This document shows positions 52,339 to 62,655 of a stretch of 64,000 bases of DNA, in pieces. Numbering within the stretch: position 1 is the first letter of the stretch; each line of letters starts with the position of its first letter. Made by a program: the position numbers and the translations under genes. The stretch is from Citrifermentans bemidjiense Bem (GTDB lineage: Bacteria; Desulfobacterota; Desulfuromonadia; Geobacterales; Geobacteraceae): NCBI RefSeq assembly GCF_000020725.1, contig NC_011146.1, forward strand, positions 3,347,501 through 3,411,500, read 5' to 3'. Below the pieces are notes generated by a model. The model searched no databases. It saw only the letters and a program-made list of their open reading frames with translations, and was not told the DNA's origin.

Positions 52339-52689
52339 TCAGTCGTCCGTTTTCCAAACGCAGGTATTGGTCACGTCGTGGGTGCACCCGACGTGGCGCA
52401 GCATGCCGGCTTGTCGGGCCACGCGGGATAAATCCTCGGCCTCGGCCCCGGAAACCGTCAGCGCACACCCTCGTTCCACCGAGCTTCTGTGCGCGCTGCA
52501 GATAAGCTGCAGCCCGGTCACGTCCACCTCCGTCACCCCGGCAAGCTGTATCTCCACCGGCTTTCCCGTCTCGAAAGCCTTCAAGAGACCCGCCTTAAGC
52601 TCCGACGCCTGACCGATGGTCATAGCCCCGTTGATCGCCACCAGGGTCACATCTTTCTTCTTGGTGATCTTCAGCAACTGGGTAGCCAT
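52339..52689 (-). CDS. STAS-domain protein
   Basis: 116 residues, a single STAS domain (about 5-100; VEIQLAGVTEVDVTGLQLI). The Thr in DVTGL occupies the place phosphorylated in anti-sigma antagonists. C-terminal tail has Cys and Asp residues and is unusual. It sits immediately before cheA, 35 bases from its start, and downstream of a chemoreceptor, so it probably belongs to the signalling pathway. The partner kinase or phosphatase is not evident. Confidence 0.82.
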   Translation of the reverse strand: MATQLLKITKKKDVTLVAINGAMTIGQASELKAGLLKAFETGKPVEIQLAGVTEVDVTGLQLICSAHRSSVERGCALTVSGAEAEDLSRVARQAGMLRHVGCTHDVTNTCVWKTDD

Positions 52690-52852
52690 ACTTCTCCCCC
52701 TCCTATAGCCTTGCCTCTCGCTTCAGGCGCCCCGGCGTTCCCTGCCTGCCGTCTGGATCCGGTGCTAAAGCTGGATAACCGGCACCCGCTGTCGCATGTC
52801 GAGATCGCGAAGAAAGTCCGGCGTCAGTGGAAATCTGTGCTGGCGATGCGCT

Positions 52853-52882
52853 GGCCGGGGGAGCGGCTGCGCTCCCCCGGCC
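52853..52882 (-). terminator. Hairpin after the large chemoreceptor gene
   Basis: GGCCGGGGGAGC and GCTCCCCCGGCC arms, 9 bases past the receptor stop. No T-run, so partial termination before the STAS gene is likely. Confidence 0.6.
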
Positions 52883-52890
52883 GGTCGGTT

Positions 52891-55800
52891 TTAAAACCTT
52901 TCGAACTCCGTGTCCTGCTCCGGATCTGACATGGACAGGTCGTGCCCCATAGCGCGCTTGGTCAAGGGCGTCTGCTTGACCTTAACGGCACCCTTCGAGA
53001 CGGACTTGGTAAGATGCTTCACCGCCTGATGCGCTCCGGCGGCGGAATTGTCGACCCTGAAGAAGGCTATGGTCGACTGCAGCTGCGCCGACTGGGAAGA
53101 GAGCTCCTCCGCGGTGGAGGCCATCTCCTCGCTGGCCGAGGCGTTTTGCTGGATCACCTGGTCCAGCTGCTGGATCGCCTTGTTGATCTGCTGCGCGCCG
53201 GTGTCCTGCTCCTTGCTGGAGGCGTTGATCTCCTGCACCAGCTCCGCCGTCTTCTGGATGTCGGGGAGGATACCGGAGAGCATCTCCCCTGCCGTCTCGG
53301 CCACCTCGACGCTGGAAACGGAGAGCTCCGAGATCTCTCCCGCCGCCACCTGGCTTCTCTCGGCGAGCTTTCTCACCTCGCTTGCCACCACGGCGAACCC
53401 TTTGCCGTGTTCGCCGGCGCGCGCCGCCTCGATGGCCGCGTTCAGGGCGAGCATGTTGGTCTGCCGCGCGATCTCCTCGATGATCGAGATCTTCCCTGCG
53501 ATGTCCTTCATCGCCTGCACCGTCTCGGCCACCGCTTTCCCCCCTTCCTTCGCGTCCTCGGAGGATTTCACCGCTATCTTCTCGGTCTGCTGGGCGTTGT
53601 CCGCGTTCTGCCTGATGTTGGCCGACATCTCCTCCATCGAGGAGGAGGCCTCCTCGGCCGCCGCAGCCTGCTGCGAGGCCCCTTCCGACATCGACTGGGC
53701 GTTCGCCGAGAGTTGCACGCTGCCGCTGGCGACGTTGTCCGCCGCCTGCTTCACCTCGGTCACCACCTCGGTGATCTTCCCGACCATGGCCGACAGCGCC
53801 TGGATCAGCTCGTCGTTCCCGGAGCGCTCCTGCAGGCTCACCATCAGGTTCCCGTGGGAGACCTCCTTGGCCGCGTCGGTTATCTTGTTGATCGCCTCGA
53901 TCAGCACGTTCAGGTTGTTCTTGATCAGGTTGTACTGCCCTTTGTATTCGGCAGTTATCATCGGGGGCATGTCACCCTTGGCGATGCGGTCCACGTGGTC
54001 GGCCGTCACCATGAGCGGGTTGACGATGTTGGTGACCGTGTCGTTCACCCCTGCCACCAGCTTGTTCCACCCACCCACGAAGAGGGAGGCGTCGGCCCGC
54101 CGGTCCAGCTCTCCATCCGCCGCGGCCTTGATGATGATGTCCGTCTGCTCCAGGAGCTCGTTCATCATCTTCACCACCGCGTTCAGGTTCTCCTTGATGA
54201 TGTTGTACTGCCCCTTGTACTCCGTCACGATCACCGGCGGTATCACGCCTTTTGCTACCTTATCGACATAATCGGCCGTTACCATTAGCGGATTTACGAT
54301 GTTCGCGACGATGTTGTTCACCCCTACGACAAGTTCCTTCCAGCCGCCGACAAACAGTTCCGGGTTGGCGCGCTCATCCAGCCTTCCCTCCGCCGCGGCA
54401 CGCACCACTTTGTCCGCTTCCAAAAGGAGGTTGTTCATGATGTCGATGCAGTTGTTGAGGTTCAGCTTGATCTCGTTGAAGTCGCCGTTGTAGCTGTCGG
54501 TGATCCTGGGTGGAATGTCCCCTTTGGAGATGCGGTCCACGTACTCCGCCGCCACGTTCAGCGGGCCGATCACCGCGTCCAGCGTCTCGTTCACCCCCTG
54601 CACGATTTTGCGGAAGTCCCCCTGGTGCTTCCCGGCGTCGGCGCGGGTGGCTAGCTTTCCGGCGACGGCCGCCTCCGAGAGCATGTTGGCGTCGGCTATC
54701 AGCGCCTTCAGGTTCACCCGCACCTGCTCGATGGTGTCGTTGATAAAGGCCTTCTTCCCCGGGAACTGCTCCAGCGGCGCCTCGAAGTTGCCGCGCCCGA
54801 ACTCGCCGATGCAGGCCATCGCCTTCTTCTTCACCGCGATGTGGCCGCTCACCATGTTGTTCACCCCGGTTGCCATCTCCCGGTAGACCCCCTGGTAGCT
54901 CTCGGCCTCTATCTGCACGTCGATGTCCCCCAGGTCGTGCTGGGCCGACATGTTGTTCATGTCCGAGATCAGCGCATTCAACGTCTCCACGCACTGGTTC
55001 ACGTTGTTCTTGATCTCGTTGAAGTCGCCGTTGTAGCTGTCGGTGATCCTGGGGGGGATGTCCCCTTTCGAGATCCGGTCCACGTACTCGGCGGCCACGT
55101 TCAGCGGCCCGATCACCGCGTCGAGGGTATCGTTCACCCCGCTGACGATCTTCCTGAAGTCCCCTTCGTGCTTCCCGGCGTCGGCGCGGGTGGCTAGCTT
55201 TCCGGCGACGGCCGCCTCGGAGAGCATGGCCGCGTCGGCGATGAGCGCCTTGATGGACTCCACCATGGTGTGCATGGCGGCCATCACGCTGTCCCCCTTC
55301 TTCCCGGCGAGATCTATGGCGACCGACATGTCACCCTTCGCGACCCGGCTCGCCACCTCGCTCACCTCTTTGGGGTCCGCTCCGAGTTGTCCCTGCACCA
55401 GCCTGGTGATGAAGTACCCCAGGGCGACCGCGAGGAGCACCCCGGCCGCGAGCAGGGCCAGCATGATGGTGGTGGCGCTCTTGGCAAGGGCGTTGTTGCC
55501 GTCGGCAGTCAGCTTCGCCTGGGCGAGCTTCGCTTCCACCAGGGAGTCGATAGCTGCCTGCTCCTCCTTGGCCGCCTTGGCGCCCTCCCCCAGCACGAGC
55601 GCGTGCGCCTCCTGGGTCCGATTCGACTGGGTCAGTTGAATCATCTGGTCCAGCAGCGGGCCGTACACGCCGCGGGCCCGCTTGAACTCGGCGAAGAGCT
55701 TGTGTCCCTCTTCAGTCATGATGGTCTTCTCGAACTCGCCGGAGGTCTTGTTGATGTCTTCGCGCAGCTGGATGATGCGGTCACCGAAGCCTTTGCGGTC

Positions 55801-56040
55801 GGCGGCAGCGGTCGCCGCGACCATGTCTCGGATATTGATGCGGATTCTTTGGAAGGAGGTGGAGATGTCCTGGAGCTGGGAAATAGGGATAGTGATCTTT
55901 TCGTACAGCTTTCTGTCAGCCTCGTCGATTGCCTTCAGCTTCCAGATGCCGACATAGCCGATCACCGCTGCTATGAGGGCGACGGAGATAAACCCCGTCA
56001 TCAGTTTTGCGCCCAGCTTCAAATTGTGAAACCACGTCAT
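52891..56040 (-). CDS. Methyl-accepting chemotaxis protein with tandem HAMP array
   Basis: 1049 residues. Membrane helix (about 12-30), four-helix-bundle ligand domain (about 35-188), second helix (about 190-212), then a long array of HAMP-type units (about 215-730) in which blocks of about 93 residues repeat (two copies with RADAGKH and [18 protein letters not shown]). The signalling hairpin is typical (about 760-1000; [20 protein letters not shown]). The tail ends EFERF, which fits the CheR/CheB tethering pentapeptide x-[FYWH]-x2-[FYWH]. A sigma-28 promoter lies upstream. It follows the cheR-like gene. Confidence 0.93.
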   Translation of the reverse strand: MTWFHNLKLGAKLMTGFISVALIAAVIGYVGIWKLKAIDEADRKLYEKITIPISQLQDISTSFQRIRINIRDMVAATAAADRKGFGDRIIQLREDINKTSGEFEKTIMTEEGHKLFAEFKRARGVYGPLLDQMIQLTQSNRTQEAHALVLGEGAKAAKEEQAAIDSLVEAKLAQAKLTADGNNALAKSATTIMLALLAAGVLLAVALGYFITRLVQGQLGADPKEVSEVASRVAKGDMSVAIDLAGKKGDSVMAAMHTMVESIKALIADAAMLSEAAVAGKLATRADAGKHEGDFRKIVSGVNDTLDAVIGPLNVAAEYVDRISKGDIPPRITDSYNGDFNEIKNNVNQCVETLNALISDMNNMSAQHDLGDIDVQIEAESYQGVYREMATGVNNMVSGHIAVKKKAMACIGEFGRGNFEAPLEQFPGKKAFINDTIEQVRVNLKALIADANMLSEAAVAGKLATRADAGKHQGDFRKIVQGVNETLDAVIGPLNVAAEYVDRISKGDIPPRITDSYNGDFNEIKLNLNNCIDIMNNLLLEADKVVRAAAEGRLDERANPELFVGGWKELVVGVNNIVANIVNPLMVTADYVDKVAKGVIPPVIVTEYKGQYNIIKENLNAVVKMMNELLEQTDIIIKAAADGELDRRADASLFVGGWNKLVAGVNDTVTNIVNPLMVTADHVDRIAKGDMPPMITAEYKGQYNLIKNNLNVLIEAINKITDAAKEVSHGNLMVSLQERSGNDELIQALSAMVGKITEVVTEVKQAADNVASGSVQLSANAQSMSEGASQQAAAAEEASSSMEEMSANIRQNADNAQQTEKIAVKSSEDAKEGGKAVAETVQAMKDIAGKISIIEEIARQTNMLALNAAIEAARAGEHGKGFAVVASEVRKLAERSQVAAGEISELSVSSVEVAETAGEMLSGILPDIQKTAELVQEINASSKEQDTGAQQINKAIQQLDQVIQQNASASEEMASTAEELSSQSAQLQSTIAFFRVDNSAAGAHQAVKHLTKSVSKGAVKVKQTPLTKRAMGHDLSMSDPEQDTEFERF

Positions 56041-56119
56041 AAATCCCCCCTAGTGCCAGTTAGTACTGCTTCGAAATAGATACGCGCCGCTCCAACCCCT
56101 TTGGGCTGACATAGCTGAT

Positions 56120-56146
56120 CTATCGGCAGAAATCTTCCTGACTGTA
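56120..56146 (-). promoter_or_regulatory. Sigma-28 (flagellar) type promoter of the large receptor gene
   Basis: Minus strand TACA (56146-56143), 15 bases, GCCGATAG (56127-56120). Consensus is TAAA-N15-GCCGATAA. It is about 80 bases before the receptor ATG. Confidence 0.65.
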
Positions 56147-56221
56147 GGAGAAATGGTATATAGTGCTACGTTTTTTTCTATACGCAAAAACAGGCCCTCC
56201 CGATCCAGTGCGGGGAGCGAC

Positions 56222-56390
56222 TCATTCAGTAACCGCGCTCGCCAGCACGTGGCGAATGGTCTGCGCTATCATGGCGCCTCCCCCGGAAAGAAGCGGCTCG
56301 TCGTGCCCCGAATAGATCCGGTCGATCCTCTTTCGACTCAAGTTCTGCAGCGCTGGTCGAAGTGCTTATGTAGCGGGACGATCTTCACCG
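56222..56390 (-). pseudogene. Probable remnant of a metallo-beta-lactamase-fold protein (C-terminal end)
   Basis: Minus strand frame ending at TGA 56222-56224 encodes ALQNLSRKRIDRIYSGHDEP, then LLSGGGAMIAQ and TIRHVLASAVTE. LQxLxxxxxDRIYxGHxEP is the usual last metal-ligand region of metallo-beta-lactamase-fold hydrolases. There is no start codon; a stop lies just upstream, and the sense appears to continue in another frame (LTVKIVPLHKHFDQ). It looks like a frameshifted, truncated leftover. Identification is by motif only. Confidence 0.45.
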
Positions 56391-56999
56391 TCAGCCGCCG
56401 ACCTTCTTGTAAAGTTGGGCGTCCGGCACCACCTGCTCGAAGAGGTGGGCCACCTCCGGCGGCAACTTTTGCGTATTTTCGGTCGCCAGGTACCCGCCCT
56501 GAGCGAGGGCCTTGTGGAACATCCTGAAGACCTCGACTCGCTCCTTGTACTGGAAATGGAGCATGACGTTCTTGCATACCACCAGGCAATAGTCGTTTCC
56601 GACCGGTTGGAGGGAGAGGAGGTCGTGGTACTGGAAGAACACCCTGTCGCGCAAAAGCTGCACCACCCGGTGCTGGCCGGGCTTCTCCGCCGGTTCGAAG
56701 TACTTGGAGAAGAGCGGCACCGGGGTGCGCTGCAGTTCCTCGTAGGGGTAGGTGGCGGCCTTGACCACGTCGCCGAAGTTGTTGGCGCTGTCGTAGTCGG
56801 TGGCGTCGATGCGGAGGTTCTTGAACCCGAAGGAGTTCATCTTTTCCGCGAAGATCATCGCGATGGTGTAGGTTTCCTGTCCGAGCGCGGAGCCGGCGTC
56901 CCAGATCTTGATCCTGCTCCGCCCGGAGGCGTAGGCGATCATGTGGTCGGCGGCGTGTTCGAGCGTCGGTTGGTCCCGCATGAAAAAAGTGAAGGCCAT
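56391..56999 (-). CDS. CheR-like protein methyltransferase lacking the N-terminal domain
   Basis: 202 residues from the ATG at 56999 (AGGAG 7 bases upstream). It matches the SAM-binding part of CheR: IKIWDAGSALGQETYTIAM, IDATDYDSANN, then LRDRVFFQYHDLL and CLVVCKNVMLHF. The usual N-terminal helical domain of about 70 residues is missing and the motif I glycines are altered (DAGSALG for CAGCSTG). It may still methylate receptors or be a regulatory relative. It precedes the receptor gene, and receptors here carry a CheR-type C-terminal pentapeptide. Confidence 0.82.
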   Translation of the reverse strand: MAFTFFMRDQPTLEHAADHMIAYASGRSRIKIWDAGSALGQETYTIAMIFAEKMNSFGFKNLRIDATDYDSANNFGDVVKAATYPYEELQRTPVPLFSKYFEPAEKPGQHRVVQLLRDRVFFQYHDLLSLQPVGNDYCLVVCKNVMLHFQYKERVEVFRMFHKALAQGGYLATENTQKLPPEVAHLFEQVVPDAQLYKKVGG

Positions 57000-57095
57000 G
57001 TGATCTCCTGGTGTGGTTGATAATAATCGCATCGGTGCCGTTTAGATTTGCTGAAACTCTTTAATGCGGGTTGCGAATTAAATTAAGCTCACGCA

Positions 57096-57125
57096 AAAGC
57101 CCCGTCTCCATGGAAACGGGGCTTT
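57096..57125 (-). terminator. Terminator after the second receptor gene
   Basis: AAAGCCCCGT..TCC and GGA..ACGGGGCTTT arms with TTTTGCG on the minus strand, about 75 bases past the receptor stop. Sequence nearly equals the hairpins at 59802 and 62627. Confidence 0.8.
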
Positions 57126-57143
57126 CCTTTCAGCGGGTAAAGT

Positions 57144-57168
57144 CCCCCCTCCCCTTGCGGGAGGGGGT
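57144..57168. repeat. C-run/G-run dispersed inverted repeat
   Basis: CCCCCTCCCC-TTGC-GGGAGGGGG hairpin followed by TAGGGGGTGGGGG; the reverse orientation of the unit at 23833. Confidence 0.7.
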
Positions 57169-57198
57169 AGGGGGTGGGGGAAGGTGCCGGTTTTACCC

Positions 57199-59541
57199 TT
57201 AGAACCGCTCGAAGTCGCTGTCGCTGCTGGTGTCTCTCAGGTCGATGTCGTGTCCCACCGCCTTCTTGGTCTGCACCTTCGGCGACTGTTTGACCACCTT
57301 CGCCTCGCTCTTCGCCGCCGACTTGGTAAGCGGCTTCGGCGCCGTCGCATGCTGCGCCTGGGAGCCGTCGACCCTGAAGAAGGAGATGGTCGACTGCAGC
57401 TGCGTCGATTGGGAGGAGAGTTCCTCCGCGGTGGAGGCCATCTCCTCGCTGGCCGAGGCGTTTTGCTGAATCACCTGGTCCAGCTGCTGGATCGCCTTGT
57501 TGATCTGCTGCGCGCCGGTGTCCTGTTCCTTGCTGGAGGCATTGATCTCCTGCACCAGTTCGGCCGTCTTCTGGATGTCGGGGAGGATGCTGGAGAGCAT
57601 CTCCCCGGCCTTCTCGGCCACCTCCACGCTGGAAACGGAGAGTTCCGAAATCTCGCCCGCGGCGATCTGGCTCCTCTCCGCGAGCTTTCTCACCTCGCTT
57701 GCCACCACCGCGAACCCCTTGCCGTGCTCGCCTGCGCGCGCAGCCTCGATGGCCGCGTTCAAGGCCAGCATGTTGGTCTGGCGCGCGATCTCCTCGATGA
57801 TCGAGATCTTCCCGGCGATGTCCTTCATCGCCTGCACCGTCTCGGCCACCGCTTTGCCCCCTTCATGCGCGTCGTCGGCGGACTTCACCGCGATTTTCTC
57901 GGTCTGCATGGCGTTGTCCGCGTTCTGCCTGATGTTGGCCGACATCTCTTCCATGGAGGAGGAGGCCTCCTCGGCCGCCGCCGCCTGCTGCGAGGCACCT
58001 TCCGACATGGACTGGGCGCTGGCGGAGAGCTGAACGCTGCCGCTGGCGACGTTGTCCGCCGCCATCTTCACCTCGGTTACCACCTCGGTGATCTTCCCGA
58101 CCATGGCCGACAGCGCCTGGATCAGCTCGTCCTCCCCGGAGCGCTCCTTCAGGGTCACCATCAGGTTCCCGTTGGAGACCTCCTTGGCCGCGTCGGTTAT
58201 CTTGTTGATCGCCTCGATCAGCACGTTCAGATTGTTCTTGATCAGGTTGTACTGCCCCTTGGACTCGGCCGTTATCGCCGGGGGCATGTCACCCTTGGCG
58301 ATACGATCCACGTAGTCGGCCATCATCATCAGCGGGTTGACGATGTTGGTGACTATGTTGTTCACGCCGGTGACCACTTCCTTCCATTCGCCCACAAAGT
58401 GCTCCGCGTCGGCGCGCTCGTCCAGCCTCCCCTCCGCCGCCGCCAGGGTCACCTTGTTAATCTCGACGATCAGGTTGCTCATTATGTCGATGCAGTTGTT
58501 GAGGTTCAGCTTGATCTCGTTGAAGTCGCCGTTGTAGTTGTCGGTGATCCTGGGCGGGATGTCCCCCTTGGAGATACGGTCCACGTACTCCGCCGCCATG
58601 TTCAGGGGGCCTATAACCGCGTCGAGGGTGTCGTTGACCCCCGTGATGACCTTCTGGAAATCCCCTTTGTGCTTGCTCGCATCGGCGCGGCTGGCGAGCT
58701 TCCCGTCTATGGCGGCGTCGGCGAGCATGGAGGCGTCAGACACCAACGCCTTGATGGAATCGACCATCATCTGCATGGCGGCCATGACGCTGTCGTTGCG
58801 CTTGCCGGCCAGATCGATGGTGACCGTCATGTCGCCGGCCGCGACCCGGTTGGCCACATCGCCCACCTCCTTGGGATCGGCCCCTAGCTGCGCCTGCACA
58901 ATGCGTGTGATAAAAAGGCCGAGCCCCACGGCCAGAAGCACGCCGATTGCGATCAGGGTCAGCATGATCTTGGTGGCGCTTGCGGCGAGCGCCGTGTTCG
59001 ACGCGCTTGAGAGTTTCGCCTGCTTCAGCTTGGCATCCACCAGTTTCTCGATGGCGTTCTGCTCGTTTCTGGAGGCGACGGCCCCGTCGCCGCGCATATG
59101 GGCCAGCGCTTCATCGTGCTTCCCGGCTTTGGCAAGCCGTATCATGTTGTCGATCACAGGGGCGTAGGCATCTTTTGCCTGCTTGAACTCAGCGAACAGC
59201 TTGCGCCCCTCGTCGGTCAGGACCGTCTTCTCGAACTGCCCGGTTGACTTGTCGAGCTCAGTCCTTAGCTCCGTGATCCGCTTCACCTTGTCCTGGGCCT
59301 CCTCCGGGGTCGTGGCCAGAATCATGTCCCTGAGGTTCACCCTTATCCGCTGAAAGCTGGTCGAGATGTCCTGAAGCTCCGTTATCGGCACGGTGATCTT
59401 TTCGTACAAGGCCGTACCAGATTCCTCGACGGCGTGCATTTCCCTGATGCCGAAGTAACCGATGATCGCCGCAATGGCTGCGACCGATATGAATCCGCTG
59501 ATCAGCTTGGTGCCGAGCTTTAAATCATAAAACCACTTCAT
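57199..59541 (-). CDS. Methyl-accepting chemotaxis protein, tandem copy A
   Basis: 780 residues. Membrane helix (about 10-30), four-helix-bundle sensor (about 35-188), second helix (about 190-212), several HAMP units (about 215-480), signalling domain (about 490-740; [20 protein letters not shown]) and a linker ending DSDFERF, a tethering pentapeptide. From about residue 210 onward it is almost identical to the 780-residue receptor at 59962-62304, and the first 60 residues also match; the sensor domain differs most. No sigma-28 promoter was found in its 420-base upstream gap. Confidence 0.93.
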   Translation of the reverse strand: MKWFYDLKLGTKLISGFISVAAIAAIIGYFGIREMHAVEESGTALYEKITVPITELQDISTSFQRIRVNLRDMILATTPEEAQDKVKRITELRTELDKSTGQFEKTVLTDEGRKLFAEFKQAKDAYAPVIDNMIRLAKAGKHDEALAHMRGDGAVASRNEQNAIEKLVDAKLKQAKLSSASNTALAASATKIMLTLIAIGVLLAVGLGLFITRIVQAQLGADPKEVGDVANRVAAGDMTVTIDLAGKRNDSVMAAMQMMVDSIKALVSDASMLADAAIDGKLASRADASKHKGDFQKVITGVNDTLDAVIGPLNMAAEYVDRISKGDIPPRITDNYNGDFNEIKLNLNNCIDIMSNLIVEINKVTLAAAEGRLDERADAEHFVGEWKEVVTGVNNIVTNIVNPLMMMADYVDRIAKGDMPPAITAESKGQYNLIKNNLNVLIEAINKITDAAKEVSNGNLMVTLKERSGEDELIQALSAMVGKITEVVTEVKMAADNVASGSVQLSASAQSMSEGASQQAAAAEEASSSMEEMSANIRQNADNAMQTEKIAVKSADDAHEGGKAVAETVQAMKDIAGKISIIEEIARQTNMLALNAAIEAARAGEHGKGFAVVASEVRKLAERSQIAAGEISELSVSSVEVAEKAGEMLSSILPDIQKTAELVQEINASSKEQDTGAQQINKAIQQLDQVIQQNASASEEMASTAEELSSQSTQLQSTISFFRVDGSQAQHATAPKPLTKSAAKSEAKVVKQSPKVQTKKAVGHDIDLRDTSSDSDFERF

Positions 59542-59801
59542 GACTACCTCCCTTACCGGTTAGCTGCATTGAATACACATCGAGTGTAGATGGTCAGTCA
59601 CTGCATTATCTCGGTCCTTGGCAGTTTCACCTGATTGGTATCTTGTCGGGATGGCCGTACGGTCACTCAATGGGAGTTTTAGACAATGGGTGGGAGAAAA
59701 ACGTAAGAGGGATAAATCGCTATGCCAGTAATCTTTCGGGCTAATTCAGAACGGGGAGCTCTTGCTGCCCGATCCGTCTTATACCAGGCCCAGGCGAAAG
59801 A

Positions 59802-59838
59802 GAGCCCCGTCTCTGTTGGAAACGGGGCTCCCTTTTTT
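59802..59838 (+). terminator. GCCCCGT hairpin between receptor genes
   Basis: GAGCCCCGT and ACGGGGCTC arms; the T-run (CCTTTTTTAG) is on the plus strand, but the only upstream gene that needs it is on the minus strand. Same family as 57096 and 62627. Confidence 0.6.
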
Positions 59839-59853
59839 AGCCGGTGTTCTCCT

Positions 59854-59879
59854 GGTTCCCAAGCTCCAGCTTGGGAACC
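59854..59879. repeat. Perfect 12-base palindrome with 2-base centre
   Basis: GGTTCCCAAGCT and AGCTTGGGAACC around CC. Resembles short dispersed palindromes seen in many bacterial genomes. Confidence 0.75.
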
Positions 59880-59911
59880 CAATGCGGCGCAAAGCTTAAG
59901 CCTAGCAGAGG

Positions 59912-59942
59912 GGGGGACTGGCTCCGCAGGTGCCTGTCCCCC
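59912..59942. repeat. GGGGACTGGCTCCGC REP-like unit
   Basis: GGGGACTGGCTCCGC then AGGTGCCTGTCCCC, identical over the hairpin to units 2 and 3 of the tandem array at 29165-29259. Confidence 0.85.
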
Positions 59943-59961
59943 TGGCTCCAACTGTTTCCGC

Positions 59962-62304
59962 TTAAAACCGCTCGAAGTCGGAGTCGCTGTCGACCTCGTT
60001 CAGGACGAGGTCGTGCCCCACCGCTTTCCTTGTCTGCACCTTGGCCGGTTGCTTGGCCACCTTCGCCTCGCTCTTCGCCGCCGACTTGGTAAGCGGCCTC
60101 GATGCCGGGGCGTGCTGCGCATTGGAACCGTCCACCCTGAAGAAGGAGATGGTCGACTGCAGCTGCGCCGATTGGGAGGAGAGTTCCTCCGCGGTGGAGG
60201 CCATCTCCTCGCTGGCCGATGCGTTTTGCTGGATCACCTGGTCCAGCTGCTGGATCGCCTTGTTGATCTGCTGCGCGCCGGTGTCCTGTTCCTTGCTGGA
60301 GGCGTTGATCTCCTGCACCAGTTCGGCCGTCTTCTGGATGTCGGGGAGGATGCCGGAGAGCATCTCCCCGGCCTTCTCGGCCACCTCGACGCTGGAAACG
60401 GAGAGTTCAGAGATCTCGCCTGCCGCCACCTGGCTTCTCTCGGCGAGCTTTCTCACTTCGCTTGCCACCACCGCGAACCCTTTGCCGTGCTCGCCCGCGC
60501 GCGCCGCCTCGATGGCCGCGTTCAGGGCCAGCATGTTGGTCTGCCGCGCGATCTCCTCGATGATGGAGATCTTCCCGGCGATGTCCTTCATCGCCTGCAC
60601 CGTCTCGGCCACCGCCTTGCCCCCTTCATGCGCGTCGGCAGCCGACTTCACCGCTATCTTCTCGGTCTGCATGGCGTTGTCCGCGTTCTGCCTGATGTTG
60701 GCCGACATCTCCTCCATGGAGGAGGAGGCCTCCTCGGCCGCCGCCGCCTGCTGCGAGGCACCTTCCGACATGGACTGGGCGTTGGCGGAGAGCTGCACGC
60801 TGCCGCTCGCTACGTTGTCCGCCGCCATCTTCACCTCGGTTACCACCTCGGTGACCTTCCCGACCATGGCCGAGAGCGCCTGGATCAGCTCGTCCTGCCC
60901 GGAGCGCTCCTTCAGGGTCACCATCAGGTTCCCGTTGGAGACCTCCTTGGCCGCGTCGGTGATTTTGTTGATGGCCTCGATCAGCACGTTCAGGTTGTTT
61001 TTGATCAGGTTGTACTGACCCTTGGACTCGGCCGTTATCGCCGGGGGCATGTCACCCTTGGCGATGCGGTCCACATAGTCGGCCATCATCATCAGCGGAT
61101 TCACGATGTTGGTGACGATGTTGTTCACGCCGGTCACCACTTCCTTCCACTCGCCGATGAAGTGCCCCGCGTCGGCGCGCTCGTCCAGCCTTCCCTCCGC
61201 CGCCGCCAGGGTTACCTTGTTAATCTCGACGATCAGGTTGCTCATTATGTCGATGCAGTTGTTGAGGTTCAGCTTGATCTCGTTGAAGTCGCCGTTGTAG
61301 TTGTCGGTGATCCTGGGCGGGATGTCCCCCTTGGAGATACGGTCCACGTACTCCGCCGCCATGTTCAGGGGGCCTATAACCGCGTCGAGGGTGTCGTTGA
61401 CCCCCGTGATGACCTTCTGGAAATCCCCTTTGTGCTTGCTCGCATCGGCGCGGCTGGCGAGCTTTCCGGCTATGGCCGCGTCGGCGAGCATGGAAGCGTC
61501 AGACACCAGCGCCTTGATGGAGTCGACCATCTTCTGCATGGCCGCCATGACGCTGTCGTCGCGCTTTCCGGCCAGATCGATGGTGACCGTCATGTCGCCC
61601 GCCGCGACCAGGTTGGCGACCTCAGCCACCTCCTTGGGATCGGCGCCAAGTTGCCCCTGCACCATGCGGGTGATGAAGAGCCCGAGTCCCACGGCCAGAA
61701 GCACGCCGACGGCGATGAGGACCAGCATTATCTTGGTGGCCTTGTCGGCAAGAGCGATGTTCGCGTCGCTGGAAAGTTTCGCCTGCTTCAACTTGGCATC
61801 TACCAGTTTCTCGATGGCGTTTTGCTCATTTCTGGAGGCAACGGCCCCGTCCCCTCGCATCAGAGCCAGGGCTTCCTTGCCCTGCCCGGCCTGTGCAAGC
61901 TGGACCATGCGATCAATGAGCGGACCGTAGACGCTGCGTGACTGCTTGAATTCCTCGAACAGCTTTCGCCCTTCGTCGGTCAGGATGGTCTTCTCGAACT
62001 GCCCGGACGCCTTTCTGATCTCCTCCCTGAGCTCCACGATACGCTTCACCTTGTCCTGGGCGTCCTGCGGGGTCGTGGCCAGCAAGAGGTCTCTCAGGTT
62101 CACCCTCACCCGCTGAAAGGCGGTCGAGATATCCTGCAGCTCCGTTATCGGCACGGTGATTTTTTCGTACAAGGCCGTACCAGATTCCTCGACGGCGTGC
62201 ATTTCCTTTATGCCGAAGTACCCGATGATCGCCGCGATGGCGGCGACTGATATGAAGCCGCTGATCAGCTTGGTGCCAAGCTTTAAGTCATAAAACCACT
62301 TCAT
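59962..62304 (-). CDS. Methyl-accepting chemotaxis protein, tandem copy B
   Basis: 780 residues with the same layout as copy A (membrane helix, four-helix-bundle sensor, second helix, HAMP units, signalling hairpin, tail ending DSDFERF). Differences cluster in residues about 55-185, the likely ligand-binding part, for example [14 protein letters not shown] against [14 protein letters not shown]. It may detect a different ligand with the same output. A sigma-28-like promoter lies about 190 bases upstream (62493-62519). Confidence 0.93.
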   Translation of the reverse strand: MKWFYDLKLGTKLISGFISVAAIAAIIGYFGIKEMHAVEESGTALYEKITVPITELQDISTAFQRVRVNLRDLLLATTPQDAQDKVKRIVELREEIRKASGQFEKTILTDEGRKLFEEFKQSRSVYGPLIDRMVQLAQAGQGKEALALMRGDGAVASRNEQNAIEKLVDAKLKQAKLSSDANIALADKATKIMLVLIAVGVLLAVGLGLFITRMVQGQLGADPKEVAEVANLVAAGDMTVTIDLAGKRDDSVMAAMQKMVDSIKALVSDASMLADAAIAGKLASRADASKHKGDFQKVITGVNDTLDAVIGPLNMAAEYVDRISKGDIPPRITDNYNGDFNEIKLNLNNCIDIMSNLIVEINKVTLAAAEGRLDERADAGHFIGEWKEVVTGVNNIVTNIVNPLMMMADYVDRIAKGDMPPAITAESKGQYNLIKNNLNVLIEAINKITDAAKEVSNGNLMVTLKERSGQDELIQALSAMVGKVTEVVTEVKMAADNVASGSVQLSANAQSMSEGASQQAAAAEEASSSMEEMSANIRQNADNAMQTEKIAVKSAADAHEGGKAVAETVQAMKDIAGKISIIEEIARQTNMLALNAAIEAARAGEHGKGFAVVASEVRKLAERSQVAAGEISELSVSSVEVAEKAGEMLSGILPDIQKTAELVQEINASSKEQDTGAQQINKAIQQLDQVIQQNASASEEMASTAEELSSQSAQLQSTISFFRVDGSNAQHAPASRPLTKSAAKSEAKVAKQPAKVQTRKAVGHDLVLNEVDSDSDFERF

Positions 62305-62492
62305 GATTATCTCCTTGTGTAAAGTGTTTGATAACAGTCACAGCTACCGTAAGAAGATCACTACCCGCCCCTACCATGGGCGTTGACGTAAAGCATCGAT
62401 GCTCTCCCCTTTCGTTCAACTATGAGTAAACATTTCCTTCAGGTCAGGAGTACGACACTCGGGAGTTATCGTTAAAGACGCAACGATTACTC

Positions 62493-62519
62493 CTATCGGA
62501 ACTATTTCCCGGTTTCTTA
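62493..62519 (-). promoter_or_regulatory. Sigma-28-like promoter of receptor copy B
   Basis: Minus strand TAAG (62519-62516), 15 bases, TCCGATAG (62500-62493), against TAAA-N15-GCCGATAA. Spacing is exact; each box deviates at one or two positions. Confidence 0.45.
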
Positions 62520-62621
62520 ATGGGCAATTCCGCAAACGTAAATTATTTTAGTTCAATGAGCTGCGTGAATTTGCGTTGTCAATTAACCACAACACTGAAG
62601 TTGTCATGACAGTCGCAGACG

Positions 62622-62655
62622 CAAAAAGCCCCGTTTCCTGAGGGAAACGGGGCTC
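62622..62655 (-). terminator. Terminator of the second NrfA gene
   Basis: AGCCCCGTTTCC and GGAAACGGGGCT arms with a 4-base loop, then TTTTTGCG on the minus strand, about 42 bases past the stop. Confidence 0.88.

Larger units (their letters stand above)
56041..56390. other. Region between the CheR-like and large receptor genes
   Basis: 350 bases. It contains a sigma-28 type promoter (56120-56146) and a probable decayed metallo-beta-lactamase tail (56222-56365). No intact gene. Confidence 0.6.
59542..59961. other. Intergenic region between the two near-identical receptor genes
   Basis: 420 bases. It holds a terminator-like hairpin (59802-59838), a perfect 12-base palindrome (59854-59879) and a REP-like unit (59912-59942). 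No gene is credible here; the long plus-strand frame that begins at 59722 is antisense to the receptor. Confidence 0.65.

Noticed and set aside
57090-57130. Possible c-di-GMP (GEMM) riboswitch from ACGCAAAAGCCCC
   Set aside because: The sequence is a simple terminator hairpin; no GEMM tetraloop-receptor pattern around it.
59722-61941. 739-codon plus-strand frame
   Set aside because: Antisense to receptor copy B; the same His/Leu/Arg-rich shadow appears opposite the other receptors.
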